From assembly GCF_037975245.1 (NCBI RefSeq), contig NC_092579.1, positions 2,905,001 through 2,969,000 on the forward strand: 64,000 bases of DNA, read 5' to 3'. How positions within the stretch are numbered: the first letter of the stretch is position 1; each line of letters opens with the position of its first letter. The position numbers were made by a program, and so were the translations under genes. Below are positions 13,122 to 22,604 of this stretch, one piece after another. Under the pieces are notes generated by a model. It was not told the origin of the DNA. It searched no databases and saw nothing but the letters and a program-made list of their open reading frames with translations. This DNA comes from Apostichopus japonicus (taxonomy: Eukaryota > Echinodermata > Holothuroidea > Aspidochirotida > Stichopodidae).

Positions 13122-13968
13122 CAAAGGCTTTTAAGCACAACTTCTATAGAAAACTGTGTGCACTGCTGTGCTGGAGAACAACTAAATAAATCTCAAAGTA
13201 ACGATCGATACCATAGTTAAACCTGGTTGAGATTCTGGCTGAAATCAGAAACATTGAAAAATAAGTAGTGTTTTAATTGTTTCTTAAAGGTAGCAGCACT
13301 TTGGACTTCTTTACGGCTGTCAGTAAGCTTATTCCACAATTTAGGCTCAATAGAGGCTCTATCAATAACGTATTTCTGCTACGGTCAGTGGTTACCAACA
13401 TATCACGGATATATTTAGGACCCAGTCCTCTAACAGACTTAAACACGATCAATATTATTTTAAAGTACACCCTCTCCTTGATTTTAAGCCAATGAAGGTC
13501 ATGGAATAAATCAGTCACATGATCATATCTACTTCTACCATATATCAATCTTGCAGCAAAATTTTGAACAGATTGGAGTTGATCATATCAATGTTGGTTG
13601 ATACCAAAATAAAGTAAAAATAAAGAAATATATATGTGTGACCATTATTTGAAGCAAGGCAACTGCAAAGTTTGTTTATATATATATATATATACATATA
13701 AACAAACTTTGCAGTTGCCTTGCTTCAAATAATGGTCACACTTATTCTTTGAGGCTATATTTATGTTTTTCTATAGCTCCTGACTGGTATCAGCCGTTGG
13801 GCAGTTGTTTTCAACGGAATAGCGAGCGTGTGGAATATCAAAAATGAATTGGGAACAATAGAATCAACGGAAAAACAAATGAGAGAGAAGCAACGTATGG
13901 CTGACGAAATCCGAGATGTTGCTGAGGAAATCAGAGAAGTATGTTCTCGGTCTCCGTACTGCAAGTAG
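2717..13968 (+). CDS. Copy 1: secreted hydrophobic-hairpin protein, tentatively ApoL-like (four exons)
   Basis: Exons are 2717-2817, 10546-10612, 12085-12813 and 13777-13968. Phases match at every junction (2, 0, 0) with GT/AG borders, giving 362 residues. Residues 1-31 form a signal peptide; an internal ATG at 2750 is an alternative start. The 22-codon exon 2 is charged and helical. Exon 3 (residues 57-299) has a Cys in DIYCER, then a long Ala/Gly/Pro-rich apolar stretch (about residues 95-128, core ASSIIPTPLSG) that could form a membrane hairpin, followed by amphipathic helices. Exon 4 (residues 300-362) ends with CX5C. Helix, apolar hairpin, helix with a signal peptide recalls apolipoprotein L; this is a judgement by eye and remote. 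Intron 1 (7.7 kb) is swollen by a SINE, a gypsy element and a hAT/LINE composite. The related genes are at 23624, 33119 and 48717. Confidence 0.7.
2894..3029 (+). mobile_element. tRNA-derived SINE, copy 1
   Basis: Starts GGAGTGTTAGCTCAGTGG (A box) and carries GAGTTCGAGTC (B box) followed by ACTCCA, then a non-tRNA body beginning AAGATTAATGTA. The same head and body occur in reverse at 22382-22604, which identifies it as a SINE family rather than a tRNA gene. The 3' part is unlike the other copy and the gypsy element follows directly, so its end is uncertain. Confidence 0.75.
3035..3314 (-). repeat. Gypsy 3' LTR (element orientation)
   Basis: 280 bp, starts TGTAAACTTG and ends AATATGTTACA on the + strand. 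It carries one extra 11-bp unit compared with the other LTR. Confidence 0.95.
3315..3331 (-). promoter_or_regulatory. Gypsy polypurine tract
   Basis: On the element strand the bases directly before the 3' LTR read AAAGAAAGGGAGA, an uninterrupted purine run where plus-strand DNA synthesis would be primed. Confidence 0.75.
3447..4349 (-). CDS. Gypsy integrase core and C-terminal tail (in frame with pol upstream)
   Basis: 300 codons. The retroviral-type integrase catalytic triad is visible as D16 (ADLFEW), D69 (SDNGPQF) and E105 (MAEKAV), with exactly 35 residues between the last two. SPYHPQSNG precedes the Glu as usual. The C-terminal part is basic and has no visible chromodomain. The upstream 925-codon frame ends at a TAA (4368-4370) six codons before this ATG in the same frame, so this is the end of one polyprotein split by a single stop and not a separate gene. 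Confidence 0.9.
   Translation of the reverse strand: MPHDVPTRPWAKIGADLFEWNGKDYLILIDYYSGYFEMAHLPNTKSETVITNLKSQFARHGIPDTLVSDNGPQFSSNCFSEFSHLFQFHHTTSSPYHPQSNGMAEKAVQIAKGLLTKTKEDGQDPYLALLEYRNTPRDDILGSPAQRLFGRRTKTRLPTSERLLQPRILKPDTVTKRLAEKRQMQKTYFDRQARPLAQLYPGENIRMQTEKGWVPATVTSRTGQPRSYIVETLDGTNYRRNRKHLRKTKENYDSLKELDMQLIDPESEERDMRENTETNEEIRRSSRLKTKPVWAKDYVM
4368..7145 (-). CDS. Gypsy gag C-terminus / protease / RT / RNase H / integrase zinc finger
   Basis: 925 codons. In order: gag C-terminal part; two CCHC-type zinc knuckles at about residues 125-168 (CYKCGRSWDREHDC and CNSCGKLNHFAVVC); aspartic protease motif DTGAE at about 240; reverse transcriptase with LPFGICSAPE and the catalytic VADD at about 518 (in place of the usual YVDD); RNase H starting VDASSQG at about 668 with TDHKP; and the integrase HHCC finger ending CEICNKYRN. 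The N-terminus belongs to the ORF at 7090-7386, shifted by the T10 run at 7117-7126. Replication of this copy would need both lesions to be absent, so it is probably defective in its own coding. Confidence 0.93.
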   Translation of the reverse strand: MRHFVSQKKNITWERHIFNTRNQKSSEPIDQYVTDLRNKSKGCEFGELTDGLIRDRIVCGIHDDQVRRRLLREESLTLGKAIDICRASEATSAQMKSLAGETNLLIHQVRSYNSNTRGKSQKSQTSSGNRNCYKCGRSWDREHDCPAIGAKCNSCGKLNHFAVVCRNNQKLAYTQSNSKKQRSQSQKDIRVINQATGSDTDSETEFFIGMTKVEKAKGPKTDKNWEVQLSLNECLVNFTIDTGAECNVISKSIYEQITNEPPKKSKAKLVAYGGQKLKTIGCVDIACEYKDRFYVINFQVVDGVVPCLLGLPSCEQLSLIKRVFKTQELDSEESTAELDLLEKYKDVFTGLGSVTDVTHHITVDPTIAPVVHPPRKVPVALRERIRKELNRMERMNVISRVREPTAWVNSMVTVIKPNKIRICIDPRDLNKAIKREHFPMRTIEEVISRMPDAQVFSVLDASSGFWQVNLDEESTNLCTFNTPFGRYKFHRLPFGICSAPEVFQDVMSQVFEDLEGIEIVADDILVWGKDDIEHDQRLEQLLQRARDRNVKLNKDKCQLRKPQISYLGHVLTSNGLKPDPEKVRAISEMEPPHDKESLRRFMGMVTYVAKFIPNLSVESAPLRALLEKGVQWEWDETKQKSFQKLKEKITKTPVLKLFDVNKEVTISVDASSQGLGAVLLQEGAPIAYASKSMTKSQQNYAQIEKEMLGIVFGCERFHEYLYGQKSINVETDHKPLEAIFTKPLYQTPHRLQQMLLKVQKYPLSVNYKPGKELYIADTLSRCSLAEMADNLGEKAFEIAQIQMLPMSNEKLIKLRQLTVEDISLQTLVKYIGEGWPETRSELPVCARPYWSYKHEITVNDEILFRGDKVIVPLKMRRDILAQIHSAHFGIEKCKRRARDVLFWPQMNAEIEDLISKCEICNKYRN
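7090..7386 (-). CDS. Gypsy gag N-terminus, frameshifted
   Basis: Starts MDQLKQPSSLSLQGNLAENW and reads WRKWRQMLLLYLEASG, typical of the gag start of this gypsy group. After FEAFCKPKK the frame slips; the continuation (ITWERHIFNTRNQ) lies in the neighbouring frame of the 925-codon ORF. The slip coincides with a run of ten A residues on the coding strand, so a one-base indel is likely. Confidence 0.88.
   Translation of the reverse strand: MDQLKQPSSLSLQGNLAENWRKWRQMLLLYLEASGLSAKTDKVKTSALLHIAGEDAVEIYNSFKWEEEGDCWKLNKVMDQFEAFCKPKKKHYLGASYF
7411..7423 (-). promoter_or_regulatory. Gypsy tRNA primer-binding site
   Basis: Immediately inside the 5' LTR the element strand reads TGGTGTCAGAAGT. Its complement ends CTGACACCA, as expected for a tRNA 3' end with CCA. 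I cannot say which tRNA. Confidence 0.75.
7424..7692 (-). repeat. Gypsy 5' LTR (element orientation)
   Basis: 269 bp, matching 3035-3314 except for one missing 11-bp unit; followed by the GAAAC target duplication. Confidence 0.95.
7698..8345. other. Intron 1 of copy 1, no recognised element
   Basis: Unique-looking intronic sequence between the gypsy element and the hAT-like element. Short frames on either strand have no recognisable motif. Confidence 0.5.
8354..10156. mobile_element. hAT-like non-autonomous element containing a LINE fragment
   Basis: The ends are inverted repeats CAGGGGTGGCGAT (8354) and ATCGCCACCCGTG (10144-10156), differing at one position. They are flanked by 8-bp sequences CCAGCACT (8346-8353) and TCTGCACT (10157-10164) that agree at six of eight positions. 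Eight-base duplications and CAGGG-type ends are typical of hAT elements. G and C homopolymer runs follow each end. No transposase is present, and a LINE 3' fragment occupies the middle. Confidence 0.6.
9000..9840 (-). pseudogene. LINE reverse transcriptase 3' fragment (CR1/L2-like)
   Basis: The minus-strand frame at 9648-9830 contains VRNLGVIFDKNLNMECHV followed by RAAFLALHKIGKIRRF, the conserved block after the polymerase domain in CR1/L2-type non-LTR elements. The rest of the 0.84-kb fragment has lost its reading frame. It is truncated at the 5' end and clearly old. Confidence 0.65.
10546..10612 (+). CDS. Copy 1 exon 2
   Basis: 67 nt from the CATAG acceptor to the GTAAAT donor. It completes the split codon and adds 22 codons (NDDYENQKLITEKM then KIVAASLK). 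Exon 2 of unit A (26558-26624) has the same length and phase and a related sequence, which supports both. Confidence 0.7.
10613..12084. other. Intron 2 of copy 1
   Basis: No recognised gene or element. A G-rich run lies at 10816-10850. A 139-codon minus-strand frame at 11333-11752 is low-complexity in composition and has no motif, so I treat it as chance. Confidence 0.5.
12085..12813 (+). CDS. Copy 1 exon 3 (hydrophobic hairpin exon)
   Basis: 243 codons in phase 0, from acceptor TATAG to donor GTAAGC. It encodes QIANQLDSDL, the apolar SSQAGILGSVMMASS and IPTPLSG stretch, GYLTAGSTVGH, then amphipathic helices. Without splicing the frame would stop at 12841-12843 after ten further codons. Exon 3 of units A and B aligns along its whole length. 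Confidence 0.8.
13007..13117. repeat. (CA)n(AT)n microsatellite
   Basis: A CA-rich run to about 13042 followed by a pure AT run of about 75 bp, in intron 3 of copy 1. Confidence 0.95.
13255..13610 (-). pseudogene. LINE 3'-end fragment (CR1-like)
   Basis: The minus-strand frame 13273-13548 reads RSRYDHVTDLFHDLHWLKIK and continues with FKIILIVFKSVRGLGPKYI. This is the C-terminal block (HVTxLLxxLHWLPI...GLAPxYI) found near the end of many CR1/L2-type ORF2 proteins. The fragment is short and truncated. Confidence 0.7.
13636..13741. repeat. 46-bp perfect inverted repeat with AT loop
   Basis: 13636-13681 is the exact reverse complement of 13696-13741, separated by 14 nt of AT repeat. Arms start GTGTGACCATTATTTG. 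It lies 35 bp before the exon 4 acceptor of copy 1 and would form a very stable hairpin in the pre-mRNA. Confidence 0.95.
13777..13968 (+). CDS. Copy 1 exon 4 (C-terminal exon)
   Basis: 63 codons and TAG, phase 0 after acceptor CTATAG. Starts LLTGISRWAVVFNGIASVW, continues as a charged coiled-coil-like helix and ends CSRSPYCK. The homologous exon in unit A (29876-30061) ends CAGLDSCSN, so the CX5C ending is conserved. Confidence 0.7.
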   Translation, partial: LLTGISRWAVVFNGIASVWNIKNELGTIESTEKQMREKQRMADEIRDVAEEIREVCSRSPYCK

Positions 13969-14157
13969 CCTAGGTTACGAAGCTGCATCCCATATCACAA
14001 CAAAGAAGACCCTGCTAGGATCGAACCGTCGGGCTTTCTAACTTATACTTTTACTATAAACACAGGCTTTTTTTCAGTAGATAAGCATTTTGTTAACAGT
14101 TTTACCCCTCTTGGAGATGTAAACAGTAAGCATAATGGTTATAAGTGTACATATTAA

Positions 14158-15402
14158 ACGTAGCACTTTCATATTTTGATTTGGACATCGGTATAAGATT
14201 AAAACTGTAGATGTGCGAATGTCATTTCATATATCCCTCTTCATATTAACAAATGGTACTTTTATAAATTGCTTATCGTCTAATTGTTGACAAGTAGGGA
14301 TTTAACACTTAATTCTTAAATTTTAATACCGTTTGAATGTTTGGATGGCTGCCGATGTTCTTTATTGAGAATTTCTTCAAAATTCCCTTTACTTTTTGTG
14401 TGGAAATGTTATCTTTTTTGTGATTGAAACTGTAGGTTAATAACCATGATGAAATCAGTCACTCTACTGTTGCCGTTCACAAAATATTAGTTTCGTGGCT
14501 ACATTCCAATACAGAGTGAGTCAAGTCAAAAAATGACTGCTAAATTACGCTATTGTGACGACAAAAGTGATAATCACTCAATTGTTTTATGCTCTCAAAT
14601 ATATGTATTACTGTCACTCCCCTTCAATGTTCATTTCACTTTATTGTATATACTCTGCACTTCTAGCCGTTGCTGAAAAAGGTTTCAGGGGTAAAATGTA
14701 AAGGTACTTTGGAAGGATTTGACTTACTTACTTGAGAGGAAAAGACAAAGAAATCCGCGCGCAAGACATTTCGCACATGACCCCCCCCCCATGTAGTTCA
14801 TTTCATATTTGCTAACGAAGTATAAGATATATGATAACTCAATAGCCTCATAACAAGCTACCTCTTTCCAGGCCGAAAGCCAGGAATTCTGAGTTGGAGG
14901 GGCGCCAAAAATGTAACGAGGAACAACAGCAATTTAAGGAGTGGCACAATACTCGTGTCCTGTAACTTGTGAAGTTTTAGTAAGCCGATGGGGGAGGCAT
15001 AATAGTCCTCTTTGGCCCGGCCATGATATGGACCTGCTCCCTCTACAGAAAGTTCATTACGACTGTGATAATATCGGCGAAATACGTCATATGGCTGCTC
15101 TGGCCATTAATGTCTTACATACCCTAATACTTTCGACAAGGTTGGATCACTCCTCGCGGAAGGCAAATAAATTATGCGGTGTTGGCGGCGTGTGTGACGC
15201 TTTGGTGTAAACACTGTAACGCCAAAAGTATTATGTTGAACATACACGGTGTGTGGATGCACCGTAATGGGAACAAGAACCCTATGTTTTTATGTGTATT
15301 GGTCAAAGGTCATTGGAGGTCAACAGAGGTAAACGTCTGAAAGTCTTGTAAACGTGATAATTCAAAAGTTGCATGTTCGTTAAAAGTTCATACTTGACAA
15401 AG
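14158..15402. repeat. Duplicated non-coding block, right copy
   Basis: Counterpart of 1-987, following copy 1 by about 190 bp. It contains extra segments near 14770-14830 and 14905-15090 that the left copy lacks. Confidence 0.85.
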
Positions 15403-17760
15403 GTCAACAGTGGTCAATGCAAATCTTGTATAGAAGATAACTCAAAATCTACATTTCAGTTGACATCCATAACCAGTATGCTACGGTTTCAGCTTAGTCA
15501 AACTTATTATTACTTGATATGTAAATCCCCTTTGATAAACATGTTAATGCTATCGAAATTTGTGAGGTTAAAGGTAATTTGAGGTGAACAGAAGTCAAAT
15601 TCGTTAAACCTTATAATCCACATTATTGAAAGAACTTTGCTGATCACTTGCAGTCAGTTATGGTCAATCATGATTCCAATGTTACCTTTGAAAGATTCTC
15701 AAAATGTAGCAGGAAAACACTTAGCCTGTTTGCTTTCTGGTTCTACTTGCCTGGCTGTCACTGGATATTCGTTTAACATGGTCGTGTCCAATGTTCATTG
15801 CTGGAGGTGAAGGAGTGTTCTCCATCGTTTCGGGCAATCGACAATGGCGTGTGGCAGTTGTTGGCCCAAACTTTAAAATACGTTAGTTCTTCTCCTCCTT
15901 TTTTGAAATTTTCCTGCATTTTATTGCCGAGTTTGATTACGTGCTCGAAGCGAAAGTGATCGACCGCTTCAAGCCGTATTTCATTTTGTGGACTAGTACT
16001 AAAAAAAAGTCAACAATGGTTGAAAGGCTAAAGCTCAAAGATTCCTTGCTGGAATATCAACAGACTTGGTGAAGTTACAACATATGTTTAATAGTAATTG
16101 ACATAAAAAAGTGTATGTCATAGGTCAATTGGTCAAACATTGAACCGCGCAAAATCCTACTATGACTTTTGATTTACATCAAACTTGGCGATAATCATAA
16201 GTCGAAGATGGATCAATGAAGTGTACTATGCATAAAGGCCAAAGGACGTTGGAGATCACAAGAGCAATAATCTCATTAAAACCTACTCTTCCTAGGGTTT
16301 ATGCGTGATTTTCATCAAACTTGGTGGGTCATAAAAATTGTACCGTACTCAGCTTTGAGACCAAAGGTCACTTTGGGTCAAGAGAGGTCACACAGGGACA
16401 CTCACGTGGAAACTTACTTCTCTTAGGCTTTGCTTTTGATGTGATCTAAACCTAGTCTCAATAATGAATAGATATTATTGATCTTTAGGCCAGCGGTTAT
16501 TTGGGGTCCCCATGGTAAGCTCCTGTATATCATATACTGTGCCATATTAATGAATTTGCCCTAATCTAGGCTGATTTAAATTTGTCTTCCTGGCTCTCCG
16601 TTATTTCATTAGAAATTATCTTTATCCTATATATATTTTCCCCGGATCCTTAATTGATCTGAGACCCCGTGCTGCATGTATTTTCTATATCTCCTTTCTT
16701 CCGGCCAGGCTGCGTATTCTGTACTATAGGTAGCATACCACAATTAGAATAGTCCTCACTTGATCTACTGAAGTGACTTTTTCTGCATATTTTAAGTGGT
16801 CATTCTGTCTTCTTCTTATGCGTTCTTCCTTTTTTTTATTGAAATTTGAATGCTCATACCGTATAACAATAGTAATAAAATATCTTCCAGATGACGTTAT
16901 ACACAATATTTCGTATTATAGACCTATCTAACATTCGCTACACCTAAAATTAACGACTCGGTACTGTATTGATACCTTTTACTTGCTTTGATTGATTGAT
17001 TGACATATATGATTTAACTATGTGTAACATTCGAATAGATGTAACATTATTGTTAGATGTGTAATATTGTACCATCATAGGCGAATTGGAAGACATTTCA
17101 CAGGGAGCGGAAGGCGTTTGTCCTGACAATTTTCCCTGATTGGCAAACAATCATGACATGCATTGAAAGGGATAAAATCTTAGAAAGTCACATGCTGCAT
17201 ATCAATTCCTTTTGGAGAAAATGTTGGTATCGAAAAAACAGAAAAAATGTCGTGTGGTCTTTGTAATGAACATGCTTTCAGTAGCCTAAAAGAGTAGTGT
17301 CTAAAATATAAAATAAAATAGCTATGCCTGTGTAAATATTTGTAAAACCTCTAAAAGTTCTGGCAACAATGAAAACAATATATTTGTGTGGATGTTGTAA
17401 AGTTTGATGATTCATTCTCAAAGTTGACATTTATGAAAATACCAAACTTTGCCTCCAAACGATCCTTATCTAATTTTTACAAGTTTGACACTGTTTCAAA
17501 GCTACTTTTCATTTACATGCATTGCAATATCCCCTAAGCTACAGAGAATCTCATGGTCGTTGCTCCCAAATATGCTTTCTAATTCTTATAAAACTTTGTC
17601 AAGCGCACAGAATTATGTCTTCATCTTGTATATAGTGTATTAGGATACTGCAAATTGTTGAGATTACGCACAGTCACATACCTTCATGAACTGTATATGT
17701 GTTCAATATGTTTCACATCAATAAAGATTAATCTGAAAGACGCAAGTGAAGAGTTCGAGT
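15403..17760. other. Intergenic stretch without a recognised gene
   Basis: No coherent coding region. The part 15400-16500 is rich in AGGTCA/TGACCT-like words, as in the intronic repeats of the later units. Nothing else stands out. Confidence 0.5.
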
Positions 17761-17801
17761 GTTCTCTAACGACCAGTCTCAAGACACGACAATTGGTGAA
17801 G

Positions 17802-20389
17802 AAGATGGCGGCGTCAATCGGACAGATTAACGACTTCAATTAAAATCTCGAATATTTCGGTAGTTACTTTCAACGATTTGAGCATTGATTCATCACGAAC
17901 AACATTCCAGAAGCAAAGAAAACATTGTTTCTGTCGTGATAGGGCCACGTGCATACCAACTTTTGACGAACCGGTTACTACATGCGGCAAAGTCTATAGT
18001 AAGAAGACGCGTACGCGGACCTACCACATAATTTGACTACACAGCACGAGCCCAAGCCACTCATAATCGCCCAATGGTTTGGATTTCATGATACAAGTCA
18101 AGGGACTAAAGAATCAATCACACAGTCTATTGTGTCGCTCAGGAAATCGGGCAACTAACTGTGCATTTGGGATTTTTTTTTGCAAGATGCGTTGCGGGAC
18201 AGGATGTATGCGGTATTCGTAGCGAAAGCATCCAACGCATAATAATGTGTACCAAGGACTTTAACGTAGTTATGAAGAGATATCGTTAGCAACGGAAGCC
18301 GCCATTGCAAATGCTTCCACGTTGGGTAGTAATACAGGAAGTGGGCCACCAGTGAACAAAGTTGACGAAGGAAGAAGGCCACAAATCAGATTCAGGCGAA
18401 AAGAAAATGACAAGAAATGGAGTAAGAAAGAGCAGGATCCATGTCATCAAATATTTGCTTCTTTATAGATCAAGAATGCTATCCTTGCGGAAAGAACGAT
18501 GTGCAAAAGTAAAGGTGGGATGGGGGTGGGGTAGGGGCTGAAACCCACCTATATCAGGCCTACTCCAAGGGCTACTGTAAGTTTGTGCAGGGGGAATATG
18601 AAAGTGATTTCAAGGAACTATTTTCAGTATACTCTGTTAAGGATACTATAGCTAATACAAGTATTTGGGTAGAGGTTTGTGTAGAAGGACAGTATGACAT
18701 TTCTATTAAATACTGGGTCGTCCGTACCTATCATACCTGACGAGATATACGCAGAGAAATGCACGGGCCTACTATGACCACATGTCAGTATAATTTGACA
18801 ACATAAACAGGGGAAAGCATCTCAAAAATGAGTCAAGTGTCTGTTTCAGTTGATCAAAAGGGAAAACACCAAGGAGTAACCCCTATAGTAGCAGTGGAGG
18901 GAAATAAACCTCAATTTCTTGGACGGGATTGATTGTCGAGTATCCAGCTAGATTGGGCCAACATATTCTAGGTACAACGCCAACTTTGATAATCTAGAAC
19001 ATGTTCTAATGCAACATAGAGATGTCGTGGATGGTCAGTCACCCAGTCGAGTTACTGAGTTTAAGGCAGGGATGAGAGTTGATGAGAGAAACATCCTCTC
19101 ACGTGTTCTGCAAACCCCGACCCGGGCCATATGCAAGACCAACTCTCAAAGTTGGAGGAACACTTCCAATGAAGCACGAAGCAAGTGGGCAGCTCGGCAT
19201 TGTGCTTAAAGCTGATAAGTCATTACGCATATATGGAGACTGCAAAGTAACATTTAACCCGTACTTGGTTGAGCACCGTACCCCTTACCAAATTATGAAG
19301 GATGTTTTGCCAAATTACAATTGCCAATTTGAAAGTACTTCAGTACACGGGATTTCTCGCAAGCATAAAAACAGTTGGATTTAACAGAACATTCCAACGA
19401 ATATCTGACAGTGAATATTCACAAAAGATTGTTTCTTTGCCATCGGTTGCTATTCGGAGTATCCTCGGCACCGGCCAATTTGCTAGCTGCCGTTGACCAT
19501 GGACCAGTTCAAGGACTTGATAAGGTAGTTTTCTATTTGGATTACATTTTTAACAAGACCAGAGGAGTATGGCTTCATAATTAAGAAAGATAAGTGCAGT
19601 TCCATGGAAGAGAGCATTATGTACTTAGGCCTTGAGAAGGGTTACAACCTATACCGAGGAGAAAGTTGAGGACATTAATACACAACAGTCTACAAATCTA
19701 GCGGAATTGAGATTCTTTCTAGATTTAGTAAATTACTATATGGGAGATTTATAAGAAACCTCTCCACCTTATTAAAACCGCTAAACGACTTGCTTCAAAA
19801 AGGGAAAGTTTGGCCTTGGGGAAACGCTTGTAGAGAAAGCTTAACAAATGTAATGAAAGTTTCGTTGCCAGCACAGTGCTTGTGCATTATGAACCCTCTT
19901 AACCACTACGCTTAGCATGCGAGACTGCGCCATACGGGAAAGGACCAGTGATTTCCCGTGTTTTTGAAAGTGGGGAAGAACGACCTATTGCCTTTGGGAC
20001 AAGATCTCTCATTAAGAGTGAACAAAAAACATCCGAATATTGAAAAGGAGTCGCTTAGTTTTGTACATGGAGTCACAAAGTTCCACAAATTCTTATATGG
20101 TAGGGACTTCACCTTAGAAAGCGACCACAAACCATTGGTCACTATATTTGGTCCCAAGAAAGGTATCCCAATTTTTGCCACACTTAGATTACAAAGATGG
20201 GCCTTGATATCACAAGCTAATTTATATGACATTGTCTACAGGACGTCTGAGGATCATTGCCATGTAAACTGCATGTCTAGGGTTCCTCGTGGTTCATCAG
20301 ACTTGGCAACAGAAACTAGTATTTGTTACATTTCTCGTATCGATGATATGCCAGTAAATGCCCAAGAGATAGAAGAGCAGACTCACTAA
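17802..20389 (+). pseudogene. Degenerate Ty3/gypsy element (gag to RNase H)
   Basis: A decayed element spread over several frames with many stops. The gag start is at 17802 (MAASIGQINDFN, then ITNNIPEAKKTLFLS in the same frame after stops). A relic of the protease-RT linker is at about 18830-18960 (LGRD, SSIQLDWANI). RT fragments are at 19120-19560 (LKADKSLRIYGDCKVT; LLFGVSSAPA), and RNase H at about 19920-20290 (EKESLSFVHGVTKFHKFLYG, LESDHKPL). Internal deletions are evident and no integrase or LTR pair was found. It belongs to a different gypsy lineage from the one at 3035. Confidence 0.85.
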
Positions 20390-21573
20390 GGTCACCAAGT
20401 TTTGCATGCATAAATGGCCTGAGGCCATTTAAGATGAGTCTATAGAAATGCGTCCATATTCTTTGCATCTTAGCTTTAGAAGCTCCAGAAAACTACCCCT
20501 GTTCGTGTTAGAAATGTTCCCTTAATCATGGCGTGTTTCCCCATGGCTGCGTGGTGCGATATTCTACTGTGCTTTGAGCATCAAACATAACAACTCTCAA
20601 TAATATATTATCTGTTTTGTTGAACAAACGCTTTGTGACAACTATCAAGCTGGTTAAGAATAGTTTAGTTCCCTTTCTCGTTTTTTTCCCCTCACGTATT
20701 GATCCAATGTATCATTGCTGAACAATGTGCTGCTGTCACGCTAGAGTAGATAGGACAGTGTATTTTACTATTAGTGATAGTACGCTGGTTCATCTTTTGC
20801 ATGAGTGAACAAGCTTTTGTGTATTAAAACGTTTATCCAGGGAACTAGTCAGATCTAGTATAGTGATGTCGGCTATGTAGTAGAAATATGCCAGCATTAT
20901 AGACACAGGTGTATTGGTAGAGAATGCTTGGATAGGTTGAGAATGCTATAGAGTTTCTCGCAGTGTCAGAGTGATCCTACTATCTGCGCTAATAGATGCA
21001 ACCTATTTTCTTTACAATGGATTAGCCAATTCATGTAGGTTAGGAGCAAACACATCACTCGCAGCTGAAACGTAATGCTGTTAGAGTTGTAGGATTTCTA
21101 TGTGTCTCTCTTGGTAAGGCGCCCCATTTAATTTTCCGTTGCAACAGGTGGCATGGGGTTTATTTCACTTATAAAAACCCCTTTATTACCCTGGGGCCAT
21201 AATGTTGTGAATTTGGAATTCATCGTTGGCAAGAGGTAAGTTGGGAAAAGTCGCCTGGGTACCAGAATCTTGATAGAGGCTCATTAGGGCAGCTGCATTA
21301 TGGCAGTATTGGACGTCAAATAGGAAATCATTGTAAGTAACACTTTGACATAAAACCATGTGTTACAGTAAACATTATTTGGTTAAATATGGTGAATCGC
21401 CGTAGGAGAAAAACAATGTTAAAGGAATGCAAATTTAGCCAGAACTCTGAATACCAAAATTAAGGAAAAGTTCGTGCAATTTAATTTTTGAAAATTATGA
21501 AAAAGGGGTTGTAATTTTTAGAAATTTTGAATGGAATTTCTAAAAATCTTCCAAATCCATTTCGTGCAATGTT

Positions 21574-21611
<38 letters not shown>

Positions 21612-22012
21612 TATATATTTTGTTACTGTATGTATAGGGTTGATAAATTTAACGTTGTACCTTACCCGTTGTACCTTACTTATTAATACCAAGAATTAAG
21701 TGTCGTGGCGGTTTATTAACCAATAAAAGGCAGTCAAAATCAATTTATGCCTATTCTACACACATCTTTTTTGCTGGTGGGGGGGGGGCAAGGATCGTTT
21801 TTTCTTGTACTTTTACAGATAATACTAGCGTGGAGAAAGAGATTTCTAGCAAACACAATAACAGGCAGTCGGTTTCAAATGAAAGAGCAGGACGGTTTCT
21901 CTTACCTTCATTCCGACTGTATTTGTACAGGTGGAAAACAATATAGATTTTTTTTATATACATAATTAAAGGTCAAAGTCTAATGCCTAGAGCCGTTGAA
22001 GCGTTCAATTGT
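20390..22012. other. Intergenic stretch without a recognised gene
   Basis: No gene or element recognised. An (AT)n run lies at about 21574-21606 and a G10 run at 21779-21789. Confidence 0.5.
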
Positions 22013-22381
22013 ACCCCACTGTTCTTGGGCAAGTGCTGGTTTGAATTATGTTATTCAACTATAGGCCTAACGTGAGGCCTTCAACAGGAAAAGAAAGACA
22101 ATAACTTTGATAAGGCACATTACATCAATGTATCATTATCATGAATGATACAGGCTATTGTGTTAATCACATTTGTATGGTATGATTATCCCAGAGACAT
22201 TGTGGGCTGTAACAAACATGTTTCACTTTCAGAATCTGGACACATAGACCATCTTTGACGAAACTAATTCACGATTGACAATTAGCCAAAAGACAATTTA
22301 TTAGTTTTATACGAGAGAAAAAAAAGGTAATCTGGAGGGGGATTCTGCGGACTTAACAACTATCCAAACTGGCTCACAATT

Positions 22382-22604
22382 TTTGTATATTTGTATTTTT
22401 AGATCGCGTAGAAGCCATCTTTGGCTTATCAAAGCCGAAAGTTGACCGCAGTCAGTAGCTTAGATTCATATTTAACGTCCATGATTATAAATTGTCAATT
22501 TTTAACAGATCTTTAACTGGACGACATACATTAATCTTGGAGTGACTCGAACCCGGAACCATTATCATTGAAAGGCACCCGCGTTAACCACTGAATTAAC
22601 ACTC
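22382..22604 (-). mobile_element. tRNA-derived SINE, full length, unit A only
   Basis: A 223-bp insertion flanked by a perfect 7-bp duplication CACAATT (22375-22381 and 22605-22611). On the minus strand it begins GGAGTGTTAATTCAGTGG, has the B box GGGTTCGAGTC, then a body beginning AAGATTAATGTATGTCG and an A-rich end (ATACAAATATACAAAA). Units B and C have the uninterrupted site (around 31750 and 47360), which fixes the boundaries. Confidence 0.92.
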
